64,000 nt of DNA. It comes from Asparagopsis taxiformis. Taxonomy: Eukaryota; Rhodophyta; Florideophyceae; Bonnemaisoniales; Bonnemaisoniaceae. Below are positions 10,868 through 20,535 of the stretch, one piece after another. Both the position numbers and the translations under genes were made by a program. The stretch lies in contig JALQPE010000413.1 of the NCBI GenBank assembly GCA_030407315.1, positions 1-64,000 on the forward strand. Direction: 5' to 3'. Every line of letters starts with the position of its first letter. Positions within the stretch are counted from its first letter, which is position 1. The notes under the pieces are model-generated. The model made no database searches and was not told the origin of the DNA. It saw nothing but the letters and a program-made list of their open reading frames with translations.

Positions 10868-13800
10868 TTATTCTTCTTCATTATCATCTGTGAATTGGTA
10901 ATCAGTGTTGGTGTAGAAGCGGTTGAGATAGAAACGGTGGTCCGACCAGTGCATTTGTTTCGTAAATGGCTTGACTGGAAAGTTACTTCGTACGATGTGC
11001 ACGGTGCCAGATATAGTAGATGCAGGAATGAGGTCAAACCAAGGACCACCTGCACTGTGGGATGCAGTGTCATTGCTGTCAACGGATCCGTTGTCCGGGT
11101 CCCATGTGGACCACTTTAAACAAATGCACCCAAGTGATTTTTCCACAGCGGTTTTTGGGGCAAAGCAGGTCATATACTGAACGAAAGCGAGTTCTACAGG
11201 TTGAAACAGGTTTGGAGACTGCAGGCGTACCAGTGCCAGGACGCGCCCTACCCATATGGTTCTGTAGTCATCGGCAGTTCCGGAGATGACGACAAAGGAG
11301 TACTGCGATCTCTTTGCGGGGCCGAATGATGAAGTTGCAAAGACGCGCTGCTGCTTGTGCCTCGACACGTTTGTGGGGCGAAGCATGCCACTGTGCGGGT
11401 CAAAGTCGTCGGCATCTGGGACGTACCCTCCCATGACGTAGGCGGACTTTACCACGGTGACGGAAATGTCCATGTCATGTATTGGAGGGCCTTCTGCCGT
11501 GGCGCGCAGTCTAGCGAGGGTGAGGAACGCTTGTGCAGCTGTGTCACCGAGTTGCTGGAATAGCGTTATGGTGCCAGACGGGAACGAGGAGTTGTGCAGA
11601 GGCAAAAGAGTGGCAGGATCGGGCTGTCCGTCGATATCTGCAACGAGGAGGGTTGCATCGGGCAGCAGGGAGGCAAAGTCGTGCAGTGCAACGGTGAATC
11701 CGTCGCGAACGAGTACTGCACCGTCTGTGGGCGATATCATCCGTGGGTTTCCCAATGTGTTGGATGGGGTGTGACCAGTTGGAGTGGCCAAGGAGAATTC
11801 CATGTGGCGAATAGTCTCTTCCATGGCTGTGGAGCGCCTTCGAGAGGTTTTCCTATAACTCTGTTTGAACAGAAGATGCGAGTGTTCGTAGGGGCCTGCA
11901 TCAATGTGTTCCAGGGCGCCATATCTCTGCAAGTCACCGGGAAGATGGTCTAGAAGATGGAACTTGAAAGTTTTGAGACCTGTGGTGTGGAATGGGCCGA
12001 GCGTGGAGAGCATTGATTGTTTGAAATAGGAAATGGAGTTCTGGAGGCTTTGTAGTTCGGCGGCAGTCCAGTGCTTGATGCGACCGCGTTTCATGACCCA
12101 TGCGACGAGGTCAGAGTATTGCGTGCAGATGGAAGTGAGGGGGGCTGTATCTACTTCGTCACAGCATGTGTCAATGAATGCTGCGATGAAAGGGAACACC
12201 ATGTCGACATGGTGATAGTCTTTGGCTGCGAGCATGCCGCGTATGCCGTCCTCCGTGAAGAGGCCGTTCAAATTGGTGCCCTTCTCACCCTTGGAGAAGT
12301 CGACATGAAGACCGGTGATGTAGTAGTCGCGTTCGATAGCGGACAGAATGCTGTTTGAGCCGGCGAGGATGGATTTTTTCACCTTCTTGAAGGTGCGAGG
12401 TGTCCCGGAATGGGAGGCAGTGGTGGTGGTGAGGTCTGGGGAGCTGAGGCGGTGGACAATGCACTGTTTGATGAGGTTTGAGATGCCGAGGTGGAGATTG
12501 TGCAGAGGCTCGAAGGAGAAAATGTTGTAGGGGTCTAGGGGACTGTTGGTGGGTAAAAGAGCGGTCGATTCGAGGACAGAGTGTTGTTCGAGGAGGGAGA
12601 GAGCTTCGAGCGGAGCAGTTGTATGCTCCTGAGCGCTCTCTTGGCGTGCAGAACGTGTATCATCGAGGGAGCGGGGCTGGTGTGGCGCGGTGGATTCAAG
12701 TTGAGTGGCGGGGATTTAGCAGCGGTGGCAGGGATGTGTGGTGGTAGTGCTGTTGCGAGTGCATGACAGCTCTTTGGCCTCTGGAAAGTCGCAGCAATAA
12801 TTGGCTAGGATGGGAAAGCATTGGCGGGCAGTTGCAGTGGAGTCTGTGCAGGGGAACCCGGAAGAGAACGCGGTGGATCATCCCTATGATAGGGACGAAA
12901 ACACTTTTTCGAGTGCTTTATGAAGAATATCAATTTTGCGAGCGCGACTAGCAGAACTAGAGGTTGTCGGCATTTCATCACCGAACAAGGCGTTGGACGA
13001 AGGGTTAACAATGTACGGAAGATACCCGACGATGGTGAGGCCGGTACGGATGCAGTGGCGACGGAGGGGGGCGGAGAAGTTGAGCAGTGTGACGTGTATG
13101 GGGTATGCGACGATTGCGGAGCTCTTGAGGCTTGTGCTGCTCTTGTCGGAGTACACTTGGAGGAGGCCGGCAAAGGAGGAAGCGGTGGGATCATTTCCTC
13201 TGCCCATACGACCTGTGGATCTTCCGAGAGCTGCACGCGCTGTCTAGTAACCTGGTGCAGCGTTTTCGCGAATTCTGTGTGTAGGGGATGAGAAAATATT
13301 GCGGTGCCGTCTGGGGCGGTCTGTGGGGAGGGGTGGAAGAGAGTATTTTGGTCGTTAGCCAGTGCTAACTGCCTGCGGAGCATGTCGACTGGGTCGCGGA
13401 GGTACAGCTGTGCCGAGTACTTACCAGTTTTGTCTGGAATGATGTGGCTCTTGTAACCTTCGGTGCGGAAATGTGTTTCGACCATGGAAGCGGTAACGTG
13501 GCGACATTCTTCTACGGTGCGAACGGCGCTGTTGAACTTTTCTAGGGAGAGTGCGGGGTCTTGTAGGATGGTGATGACTTCGCTCACGCGGCCAGCGCCG
13601 GCCTTGTACTCGAGGGTTGTGAGACTGGCGGCGAGGGATTGCACGAGGAGGTCTGCGCGGGAGGGGGTTGAGGTTGGTGGCAGTGAAGCGTCACAGGGTG
13701 AGTCGCTGGAGGAAGCACGACCAGATTCTGGGTCTGGGGAGCTGGGTTGCGGGGAATCATGGTCGCCGTTTCGAGCAGGCTCATGGGTGACGGCAGGGAC

Positions 13801-13920
13801 ACGAGCGTTGTTGAAATGTTGGGGAGAGGGGTTGAAACGGTAGCGACACGTTCGCTCATGCAGCGCGAGCACATAAGCATCTACGCAGTAGTAGAAGCAT
13901 CCTTCATACTTGCATTCCAT
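10868..13920 (-). pseudogene. Plavaka-like (CACTA group) transposase, disrupted
   Basis: The gene reads leftward. The N-terminus has a C2HC finger-like pattern (CKYEGCFYYCVDAYVLALHE, then a Cys). The catalytic region then follows in order: VYSDK and VGYLPYIV around 12990-13160; a segment ANYCCDFPEAKEL near 12790; FSFEPLHNLHLGIS near 12510; and the C-terminal FKFHLLDHL ... DAGPYEHSH ... YRKTSRR. This order and these motifs match Plavaka transposases of the CACTA superfamily. Breaks seen: a one-base shift at the AAA run 13172-13174 (+ strand), stops at 12884-12886 and 12878-12880, and TAA at 12716-12718. From 12715 down to 10868 the frame is uninterrupted. I could not find the CACTA ends or terminal repeats by eye. 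Confidence 0.75.
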
Positions 13921-14584
13921 GTCGAGTTTTGACGCAAAAGGGAGGATTGCGAGCTGAACAGGGGAGACTGTGCCGTCCAGATGCGACCAATTTTATTTTT
14001 GTGGTGCTTTCGAGACTTGGAATGTAACGTGTTCGTTCGTAGTTTTGTGGGTAGTAGTTTTGTGCTCACTCCAGCTGACATCCCAACGGTGGAATTTAAC
14101 CGAGAGTTCAATCATTTCCAACTGTTACATCACATTGCGTGCTGGCAACGTGTGCATGGAAGGACGAACGACCACCCTGGGAGATGAATTTTCAATTAAT
14201 TCATTTGTAATAATAAACTTTTTTATTTCTGAACTTCGTGGAATCTGAATGTGCTTTACAGCGGATATGCCACGGATCATGTAAGGAAAGCAAATGGATT
14301 CTCATATATATGATTATATGTTTATATTCGTTGTTCTCGATCCGGATCTCATTGTTCGGGGAATCAGAGACCATGGCTTGGGCCATACTCAATCTCACTG
14401 CCGGCGATGATTTCGAGTATGCACAGCAAGACTTAAGCGGACGCAGAAAGCTGTCCGGTCGACGCCGCAGGCTCCACTCCGCCCTCATCACCGACTGATA
14501 TTCTTTGACCGACTTTGCTTTGTACGTGCGCGAATCTTGATCAAGATTCGCGCACGTACCTTCGTTCCATCCTCTACCCTCGAG
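13921..14584. other. Intergenic; small ORF and palindrome
   Basis: No gene is recognised. A short + strand frame ends at 14498 (about 42 codons from the ATG at 14373, Arg-rich tail) but has no supporting motif. A perfect palindrome lies at 14522-14559. Confidence 0.45.
14522..14559. repeat. 38-bp perfect palindrome
   Basis: Two perfect 19-bp arms with no spacer; the left arm is gtacgtgcgcgaatcttga and the right arm is its exact reverse complement. It lies about 25 bp upstream of the mini-exon array. It could be a hairpin in RNA or a remnant of an inverted insertion. Confidence 0.95.
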
Positions 14585-15660
14585 GGTATGCGTTGAGGGA
14601 AGGTGGGTTTTGAGTCTGACTATTTCCGTTAATGCGATATTTTTCATGGGAAGCCTGTTGACTGATGGTGTGTATTGAGCGGAGGATGGAAGAGAGGTAC
14701 GTGAAGTTTTGAAAGTATGCTGTGAGGGAAGGTTGGTTTTGAGTCTGACTGTTGTGGTCGATTCCGATGTTGTGTAGATGATGCAGGAATGTTGATGACG
14801 GAAGGTAAGTTTCATTGAGTGCCAAGATGTGCTTTGCGAAGATATGGACTGCTGACTATGGTTATTATTCATTGCAAGGTTTTTGGATCATGGTTTGTAT
14901 TGTGTGTAGGATGGATGAGAGGTACATTTGCGAGTTCTCAGGGTATGTAGCGAGGGAAACGTTGGTTTTCAATCTGACTGTTGCGATTGAATCCGATGTT
15001 GCGTAGGTGATGGAGGAATAGTGATGACGGAAGGTAAGTCACATTGGGCGCCCAGACCGGTTGTGCGAAGATGCGGAATGCTGACTGCTTTTCTTGGCTA
15101 CACGATTACGTGATTTATGGTTTTTATTGTGTGCAGGATGGAACGGGTAAGGTAAGTGTGCGAGTTTTGAAAGTAAGCAGCGAGGGAATGTTGGTTTTGA
15201 GTCTGACTGTTGCTGTTGATCCAATATTCATTCATTAGAAGCCTATTGAGTCATGGTGTGTATTGTGTGGAGCGAAGGTAAGTGTGCGAGTTTTGAAAGT
15301 ATGCCGCGAGGGAAGGTTGGTTTTTTTTGAGTCTGACTGTTGTGGTTGATTGCGATGTTGTGTAGATGGTGCAGGAATGTTGATGACAGAAGGTAAGTTT
15401 CACTGAGCACCAAGACTTGTTTTGCGAAGATATGGACTGCTCACTTTGATTATTCATTGCAAGGTTTTTGGATCATGGTTTGTATTTTGTGTAGGATGGA
15501 TGATTCACTCATCCTCTCGGAGAGGTAAGTAAGGGAGTTTCTAGGATATCTGTCGTGGTAAGCGTTGCTTTTGAATCTGACTGTTGGGGTTGATGTTTTG
15601 TATGTGATGCAGGAGTGGTGAAGCAGGAACGGCAGGACTGAAGGAGAGTGAAGAAGGGAT
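14585..15660 (+). repeat. Tandem array resembling alternating mini-exons and short introns
   Basis: Two short segments alternate. Type A starts GATGGA and lies at 14685-14696, 14910-14921, 15137-15151 and 15495-15524 (12, 12, 15 and 30 nt). Type B contains GAGGAAT or CAGGAATGTTGATGAC and lies at 14778-14804, 15007-15033 and 15366-15392 (27 nt each). Most are preceded by gtgtag, gcgtag or gtgcag; the first A segment has a weaker gcggag. Each is followed by gtaagt or gtac. The inferred introns are 81, 105, 85, 103, 88, 102 and 87 nt. The shorter ones carry tctgac about 30 nt before the AG, a good branch site. All listed exon lengths are multiples of three, and one phase stays open through most units (A: WMR/WKR; B: AGMLMTEG). 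A 15273-15277 unit looks degenerate and 15137-15151 has an in-phase TAA. A noncoding RNA or a decayed gene are alternatives. Confidence 0.55.
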
Positions 15661-15973
15661 GTAGGAAGATGGGGAATGAAGCTGTGAGGTGTTTCTGGTA
15701 TGTGTATATTTTGGGGCATACGATAGAAGTGAGAGTGGGTTTCAAGTGGTGTAAGATTTTGCTGACCATGTTCGTGTTTGATGTCTTGATGATGTAATGG
15801 GCTGGGGTGGTGTCGAGGAAAGCGGGGATGGAATTGGGAAGGAGCGGATTTTTGTAATCTAGGTCGTGAGGGTTCTTGCAGTATGTGCGGATGGTGGTAC
15901 ATGGCGTTCGGATGGTAGGGAGAACGTGATAGTGAGGGAGATGGGTGGTCGACGATATGCTGACAGGTATTTT

Positions 15974-16101
15974 GTATTCTGTCTGGATACGTATTTCGTA
16001 TTCTGGCTGGATACATATTCCGTATTCTGGCTGGATACGTATTTCCTATTCTAACCGGGTATTTATTTCCTATTCTGACCAGATATGTATTCCCTATTCT
16101 A
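15974..16101. repeat. 24-bp tandem repeat
   Basis: gtattctggctggatacgta-type units start at 15974, 15998, 16022, 16046, 16070 and 16094, exactly 24 bp apart, with increasing divergence to the right. Because 24 is divisible by three, both strands show spurious repetitive open frames. Confidence 0.9.
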
Positions 16102-16224
16102 GAGAGACGTATTGTATACGAGCAGTTTCGTAAATGAGAGAATAAAATACGGTCCGATATGGGCCCTGAATTTACCATCCGCTGTAATTTCTTCCCTTCC
16201 GGTTTTCGCTGATATATTGTATAC

Positions 16225-16353
16225 TGGATGTCGGGTCCTAGTATTCCGCCATATGTACTAGAGAAAGTGGATGTCGGGCCCTAGTATTCCGCCAAACGTA
16301 CTAGAGAAAGTGGATGTCGGGTCCTAGTATTCCGCCATATGTACTAGAGAAAG
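16225..16353. repeat. 43-bp tandem repeat, three units
   Basis: Units starting tggatgtcggg at 16225, 16268 and 16311 are 43 bp each and differ at only a few bases (for example catatgt versus caaacgt). A fourth start at 16354 switches into the hairpin that follows. Confidence 0.9.
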
Positions 16354-16466
16354 TGGACGTCCGCATCCAAAAAATTTTTATTTTTTTGGACGCGGACGTT
16401 CATTTGTTCTAGTAAATCTCGGGGCCGACTAGGACCCGTACTAGAGAGACTGGACGTCCGCGTCCA
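16354..16466. repeat. Hairpin of gacgtccgc/gcggacgt arms with third copy
   Basis: tggacgtccgcatccaaaaa at 16354 is followed by the inverted arm ttttttggacgcggacgttc ending near 16401, with an A/T-rich loop. A third copy, tggacgtccgcgtcca, lies at 16451-16466. The layout suggests the end of a small palindromic DNA element attached to the 43-bp repeats. Confidence 0.75.
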
Positions 16467-16834
16467 CTTCCGAAAACACAGACGCTAATGCTTGGGAAGG
16501 TTCTCTTGCGGGCTGCACTGTTGCTTGGTCCAGCGCTAGGAGTTCCCTCTGGATGAGGCATGGTGAGATAATTTTGATGTAGACGGTTTTTCAACGGAAA
16601 CCGAGAAGGATGTATGGTGGAGAGCGCGATGCAGTCCGGGTCGTTGGAGCTGGGAAGAGAGTCTGCTTGCTCCTTGACCTGGCGTCAGTGATCTGGTGCT
16701 GCTTGGCGATTGCCTCTGTCCTGTTATGTCGCCGTCGATAATTGTCATTGCAGCTTCAGCCGTGATTCAATCAATCCCAGCCCAGCCCCGCCCCACCCCG
16801 CTACAGGGGATGCCCCTCCAATTTTGCGTACTGT
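16467..16834. other. Intergenic flank of copia-1; no gene
   Basis: Only short frames without motifs. It contains the left target-site copy acccg at 16835-16839 immediately before the copia-1 LTR. Confidence 0.5.
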
Positions 16835-16839
16835 ACCCG

Positions 16840-17409
16840 TGTGAGAAGATCCATAGTGGAACGCCAGCTGAAGGGGTGGAACACTCTACGAGGGTAGTCG
16901 GCAAGAAGTATTTGGCACGTAGCCTCCGCGGTCGCTTGTGTGCCTTTTTGTAGCTAGCTCGTAAAACGCTTCCTATTTATACACCGCGCTCCCTGTGAGC
17001 TGCCGGTAATGCCACTACGTTCCAGGTGAACTGCCAGTGTAGTTCCTGCGCTCCTGGTGAGCTACCAGGGGTGGTTTTACTACTGATATTAAATCTGCCT
17101 CCGTGCTCCTTGTGAGCTACCAGACTCAGCCCTTTAGCTTTCGTAAGCTAAGCTGCTGAAGAGCGCGACGGGTCCTTGTTTGTGGGGCGGTGACGATCCT
17201 AAGCCATTCGATGTCGTGTCGGCTTTTAGGAATATAAGCACACTGACATGGCTTAGGCATGTCAGTCTGATATCACGATGTGTTGATTGACCGACGCAGC
17301 CTTGGCATGCATATAGTAATATAAGCTGCATGTGTCGACGGGTGGACACGTATGACACAGCACACGTGTCATCCTGGATCTCTTGATATTGGAACGTCAA
17401 CTTCTTACA
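16840..17409 (-). repeat. Copia-1 3' LTR
   Basis: 570-bp LTR with TG...CA ends in the minus orientation. It is the 3' copy because RNase H ends next to it and the polypurine tract abuts it at 17410. It contains several gtgagct-type short repeats (gctccctgtgagctg, gctcctggtgagcta, gctccttgtgagcta around 16989, 17049 and 17104). Confidence 0.95.
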
Positions 17410-17418
17410 CACCCCCAG
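17410..17418 (-). promoter_or_regulatory. Copia-1 polypurine tract
   Basis: On the minus strand ctgggggtg directly precedes the 3' LTR start TGTAAGAAG. This purine run is the expected primer site for plus-strand DNA synthesis. Confidence 0.8.
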
Positions 17419-17487
17419 TTGGTGTAGTCAATAGACTAAAGCCAACTCTCAGTGCCGTGAATCTGACTGAGTGATATTTGCTTTTTT

Positions 17488-17949
17488 TCACTTCCAATTA
17501 ATGCTGTCGTGCTCCTTGGAAGTTTCTAAGTCCATGTTCAATTCCCCATCAGTGCATATCTTGTTCAATTTCTCATATAGCAGCAGATTGCGTTTTGTCA
17601 GTGCGTCAGCTATGTTCGCTTGGCCGGGAATCCACCTCAGAGTGTCTAGCTCACTTGATTCGAAGCTATTTCGAATACGCTCGACAGTTTGTCGGAGACG
17701 GAAGTCCTTTCCTTCATGAAGTGTGGTGATGGTGTCGTACAGGGCATGCGAGTCGACGTGGAGTTTGTGTTTCACGCGGGTGGTGGTGAAGATAGAGTTG
17801 TAGGCTGTCTTAAGGTAGTATCCACGATCATCTGCATCTGCTGCAGCAAGTATCTCGGCGCCGTATGAAGAGTAGCATACTCTCCTTTGTTTGTTACTCG
17901 CCCAGTCCACTACATGGTAGATGGCACCCCCGTTGTCAGTGTTGATCAA
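17488..17949 (-). CDS. Copia-1 RNase H domain
   Basis: About 150 residues with the copia-type RNase H layout: INTDNGGAIYH at the first catalytic Asp region, YGAEILAAADA, a VDSHALYDT segment with the next Asp, and the C-terminal IADALTKRN that ends nearly all copia pol proteins. It overlaps the end of the RT frame by four bases but in a different frame. RT and RNase H belong to one polyprotein, so a one-base shift near 17950-17960 separates them. Confidence 0.85.
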   Translation of the reverse strand: MINTDNGGAIYHVVDWASNKQRRVCYSSYGAEILAAADADDRGYYLKTAYNSIFTTTRVKHKLHVDSHALYDTITTLHEGKDFRLRQTVERIRNSFESSELDTLRWIPGQANIADALTKRNLLLYEKLNKICTDGELNMDLETSKEHDSINWK

Positions 17950-19151
17950 TAGCCCAGAGATAAGACCGGTTTGTCCATAGGATCTATGTCGTGAGATGTT
18001 AAAAGCGACATCTGCGAAGGTGCATATGTAGGCGTTTTTACCCTTTGTCCGCTCACGTGTTTGAAGGTGACAATTGGTTGCAATTTCATCAGTTCTTTCA
18101 CGCAGTTATTTGCTTCTCCGAGGTGTGCGACGGTCAATTGCGAGGTACTCTGTTGTATCCATGATGCTGTAAAAGTAGCCTGCGGTAACGCGCCGCTGCC
18201 CAAAAAGTTAATCACGCCAGCAAGGCTTCGTAGCATTGTCATCTCCGACTCAGATGCTTTATCGGATTTCTGTTTCCTTCGGGTCCTAGAAAGTTCAATT
18301 TGTTTGATCCGTAGGAAGTATTTTTCCATTGATAGTGTGATAGTTCCCTGAGAATTTTGCGAAAGCTCACAGCCGTTAAAGAGGAAAGGTTTGTCAACCA
18401 CGATCCTGCCAATTTCGAATCTGTTTCCCAGCTGATTCGCAAAATGATTTATGTCTGTAATTTCTCCAGCGATGAGGAAGTCGTCAGTTACTTTTGCAAT
18501 GATTAGGGTAAGCTTACCTTGGTTGTCTTTTTGGGTGTACACTTGGCTTACGCCAAATACTCTTTCCATTCCATAAGTCTGGAGCATCCATTGCTCAACT
18601 GTCGTTGCCCATTGTCTTCCAGCTTCGGCAATCCCGTAAGGGAGTAGTTTCAATTTCCAGAGGAGGCTGCGATCACCGTTCCATTCTCGTGGTGGACGTA
18701 CGAATATTTCTCTTTTGATTGGTCCGCTTTGTAGGTACGCACCTTTTATGTCCGCAAGTGCTAATCTGAAGTTGAATATTGCTGCAATGAAGAGTACCAG
18801 TCGGATGCATTCGAATTGGGCAGAGGAGGAATCTTTCCTTATGTCTTCCTTATCTTTATCACGATTTCCGTGAGGTACGATGCGCGCTTTTAGTTTCTGT
18901 TCGCCAGTTTCTGTCGTCTTGATCTTGTATACCACGTGTGAAGTTATTACGTTTGAATTCGCAGTGACTTGTTTCTCCGGAATGGGTACGTACGCGTCTT
19001 TCCAATTACCATTGTGTTCTTCCTCGAAGGCTCCGTCCAGTATCCATGGTGGTGCGAATTCAAGGCGTTTCCGGTTAGCTTGGGAGTTTCCAATTTCGTT
19101 GAATATCTGTTGCAGTATGAGTTGCTTCTGTGTCTGTAATTCGGTGATGGG
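17946..19151 (-). pseudogene. Copia-1 reverse transcriptase, 5' end cut by the gypsy insertion
   Basis: The frame is open from the gypsy boundary at 19151 to 17946. RT motifs: KARIVPHGN, LALADIKGAYLQS (first catalytic Asp) and, at the palm, AKVTDDFLIAG, where the usual YVDD reads VTDD. The frame continues across the insertion into 32413-32513 if the gypsy element and one atggg copy are removed, showing that the polyprotein was open when the insertion occurred. Confidence 0.85.
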
Positions 19152-19959
19152 TGTGGCGCAATTTAAGTTGGTCGATGGAACCGATGCGAGCGCGCGCGTT
19201 TACGTTAGTCCGCAAGCATCCGTTTGAGTTAGTTTAGTAAGCGAGCGTACGCGTGGCGCCTTGATTACGTGTCACGGAGCGTCAAAGCGAGCGCGTGCGC
19301 GCGTACGTTGCCACGAAACCGCGAGCCGCGCCACGTGTAGCGATTTCCGCGAATTTCCCTTTATTTCCCCTTTTTGGGTTTTTTATGACGAAAGTCTTTT
19401 TCCCAAAATATTCCCCTTTTTGCGTGCGAGCGTGCGGCCGCCGCCGGCCGGCCACACAAGGACAGCCTGTCCCAAGTAAGTTAGCTATTAGTGGTCGCAT
19501 GGCTTCGCACCCTACCAATAAACAGTCAGCACTTTCGCAGCTACGAGTTAAGCGTTGAGCGCGTCGCGAGGACCGATTGCGTTACAACGTTGCGTGCGGA
19601 TTGCTCACGATCGCCGACATACGTGCGCGCGCGCCGCGTTTACCGACTGTCGAATTGCGTCGCACCGCGAGACCGCGCGTTGCGTCGCCTACCGCTAGGC
19701 CAGGGATTTACGACCCCTGCGTGGATCGTGTTGAGCTCGAGTTTACTCGGTGATCTCCCCCTGAGATCACGGCTTGCGCCGGCCCGCGAATCCCGTGTTG
19801 CGATCGACCCTGCGCGTTCCGCCGTTGTACCACCCGATCGCCTCCGCGACCGAGCGACGTGCGAAACGCAAGTTCACGAGCGCGTTACGGTTCACCTCGC
19901 CCTGACACGGCTGCAATTCTAGAACTCCCTTAGCGATCGCCACCCCGGCTGGTCCTACA
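19152..19959 (+). repeat. Gypsy 5' LTR
   Basis: 808-bp LTR, TGTGGCGC...TCCTACA. It differs from the right copy at about five places: gtcaaagcg/gtcaatgcg, cccctttttg/ccctttttg, cacctcg/caactcg, gacacgg/gacaagg and ccaccccgg/ccatcccgg. Internal ORFs of up to 143 codons occur identically in both LTRs but have no motif. Confidence 0.95.
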
Positions 19960-19978
19960 ACTGGTCTCTCGACCTAGA
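19960..19978 (+). promoter_or_regulatory. Gypsy primer binding site
   Basis: TGGTCTCTCGACC begins two bases after the LTR end, the usual position and TGG start of a PBS complementary to a tRNA 3' CCA end. I could not assign the tRNA from sequence alone. Confidence 0.6.
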
Positions 19979-20535
19979 ATTGCGCGAACCGACGTGCGAA
20001 CTCAGCGAAGAACAGAAACTCCGCTTGGGGAAACACGGGACGCCAAACCTATCGCTTACTCTAATTCTTCTTTTATCCGTTCGTCGTGCGCGACAGCGAG
20101 GGCGATTGACGCGTGCGCGCGTATCGCTATCCCGGAAGCGGTGCCATAGCCTCTCTGGTTTGTATAACTACCCTACCTCTATTACGACGATTCGCAGCGC
20201 GGAACGACGCGATCGAAGACGCAGCGCGTGCGCGCGCTAGTTCGCAACCCTAACGCGGGTTCGGCGGTGCCGAAAATATTGGGTTCGCGGACGATCGAGA
20301 CCCGTCTTTGCGCGTTCCGAGCGAGGAAGAAGCCCTCCTGCGAGCGAACTCGTCCCCCTCACCCTTACTACGCGCGCCCGATACGCAGACAATTTTCGGG
20401 AGGCGCTTCCCTTTTTACTTGCCAATTTTTCGACGCGCCGACGCGAGATTTTGACGCGCGCCGAATTCCCCTTTCTCCCTTCCCATCATCCCTTTTTCCC
20501 TTTTCCCTAGGCGACGATCGAACGCGACCGCGCCG

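Noticed and set aside
8739..14262. Short inverted match ctgtaaagc/gctttacag as possible ends of the Plavaka-like element
   Set aside because: Nine bases only, no CACTA termini and no target duplication beside it; expected by chance over this distance.
14201..14872. 223-codon minus-strand ORF
   Set aside because: Runs through the palindrome and the array of splice-like units in antisense; no motif and Ser/Thr-rich low complexity.
15450..16178. 242-codon minus-strand ORF
   Set aside because: Made of the 24-bp tandem repeat plus His/Pro-rich low complexity; antisense to the mini-exon array end.
19491..19922. 143-codon ORF inside the gypsy LTR, also at 31944-32375
   Set aside because: Present in both LTRs only because they are duplicates; no motif, and it spans likely promoter and polyadenylation regions.
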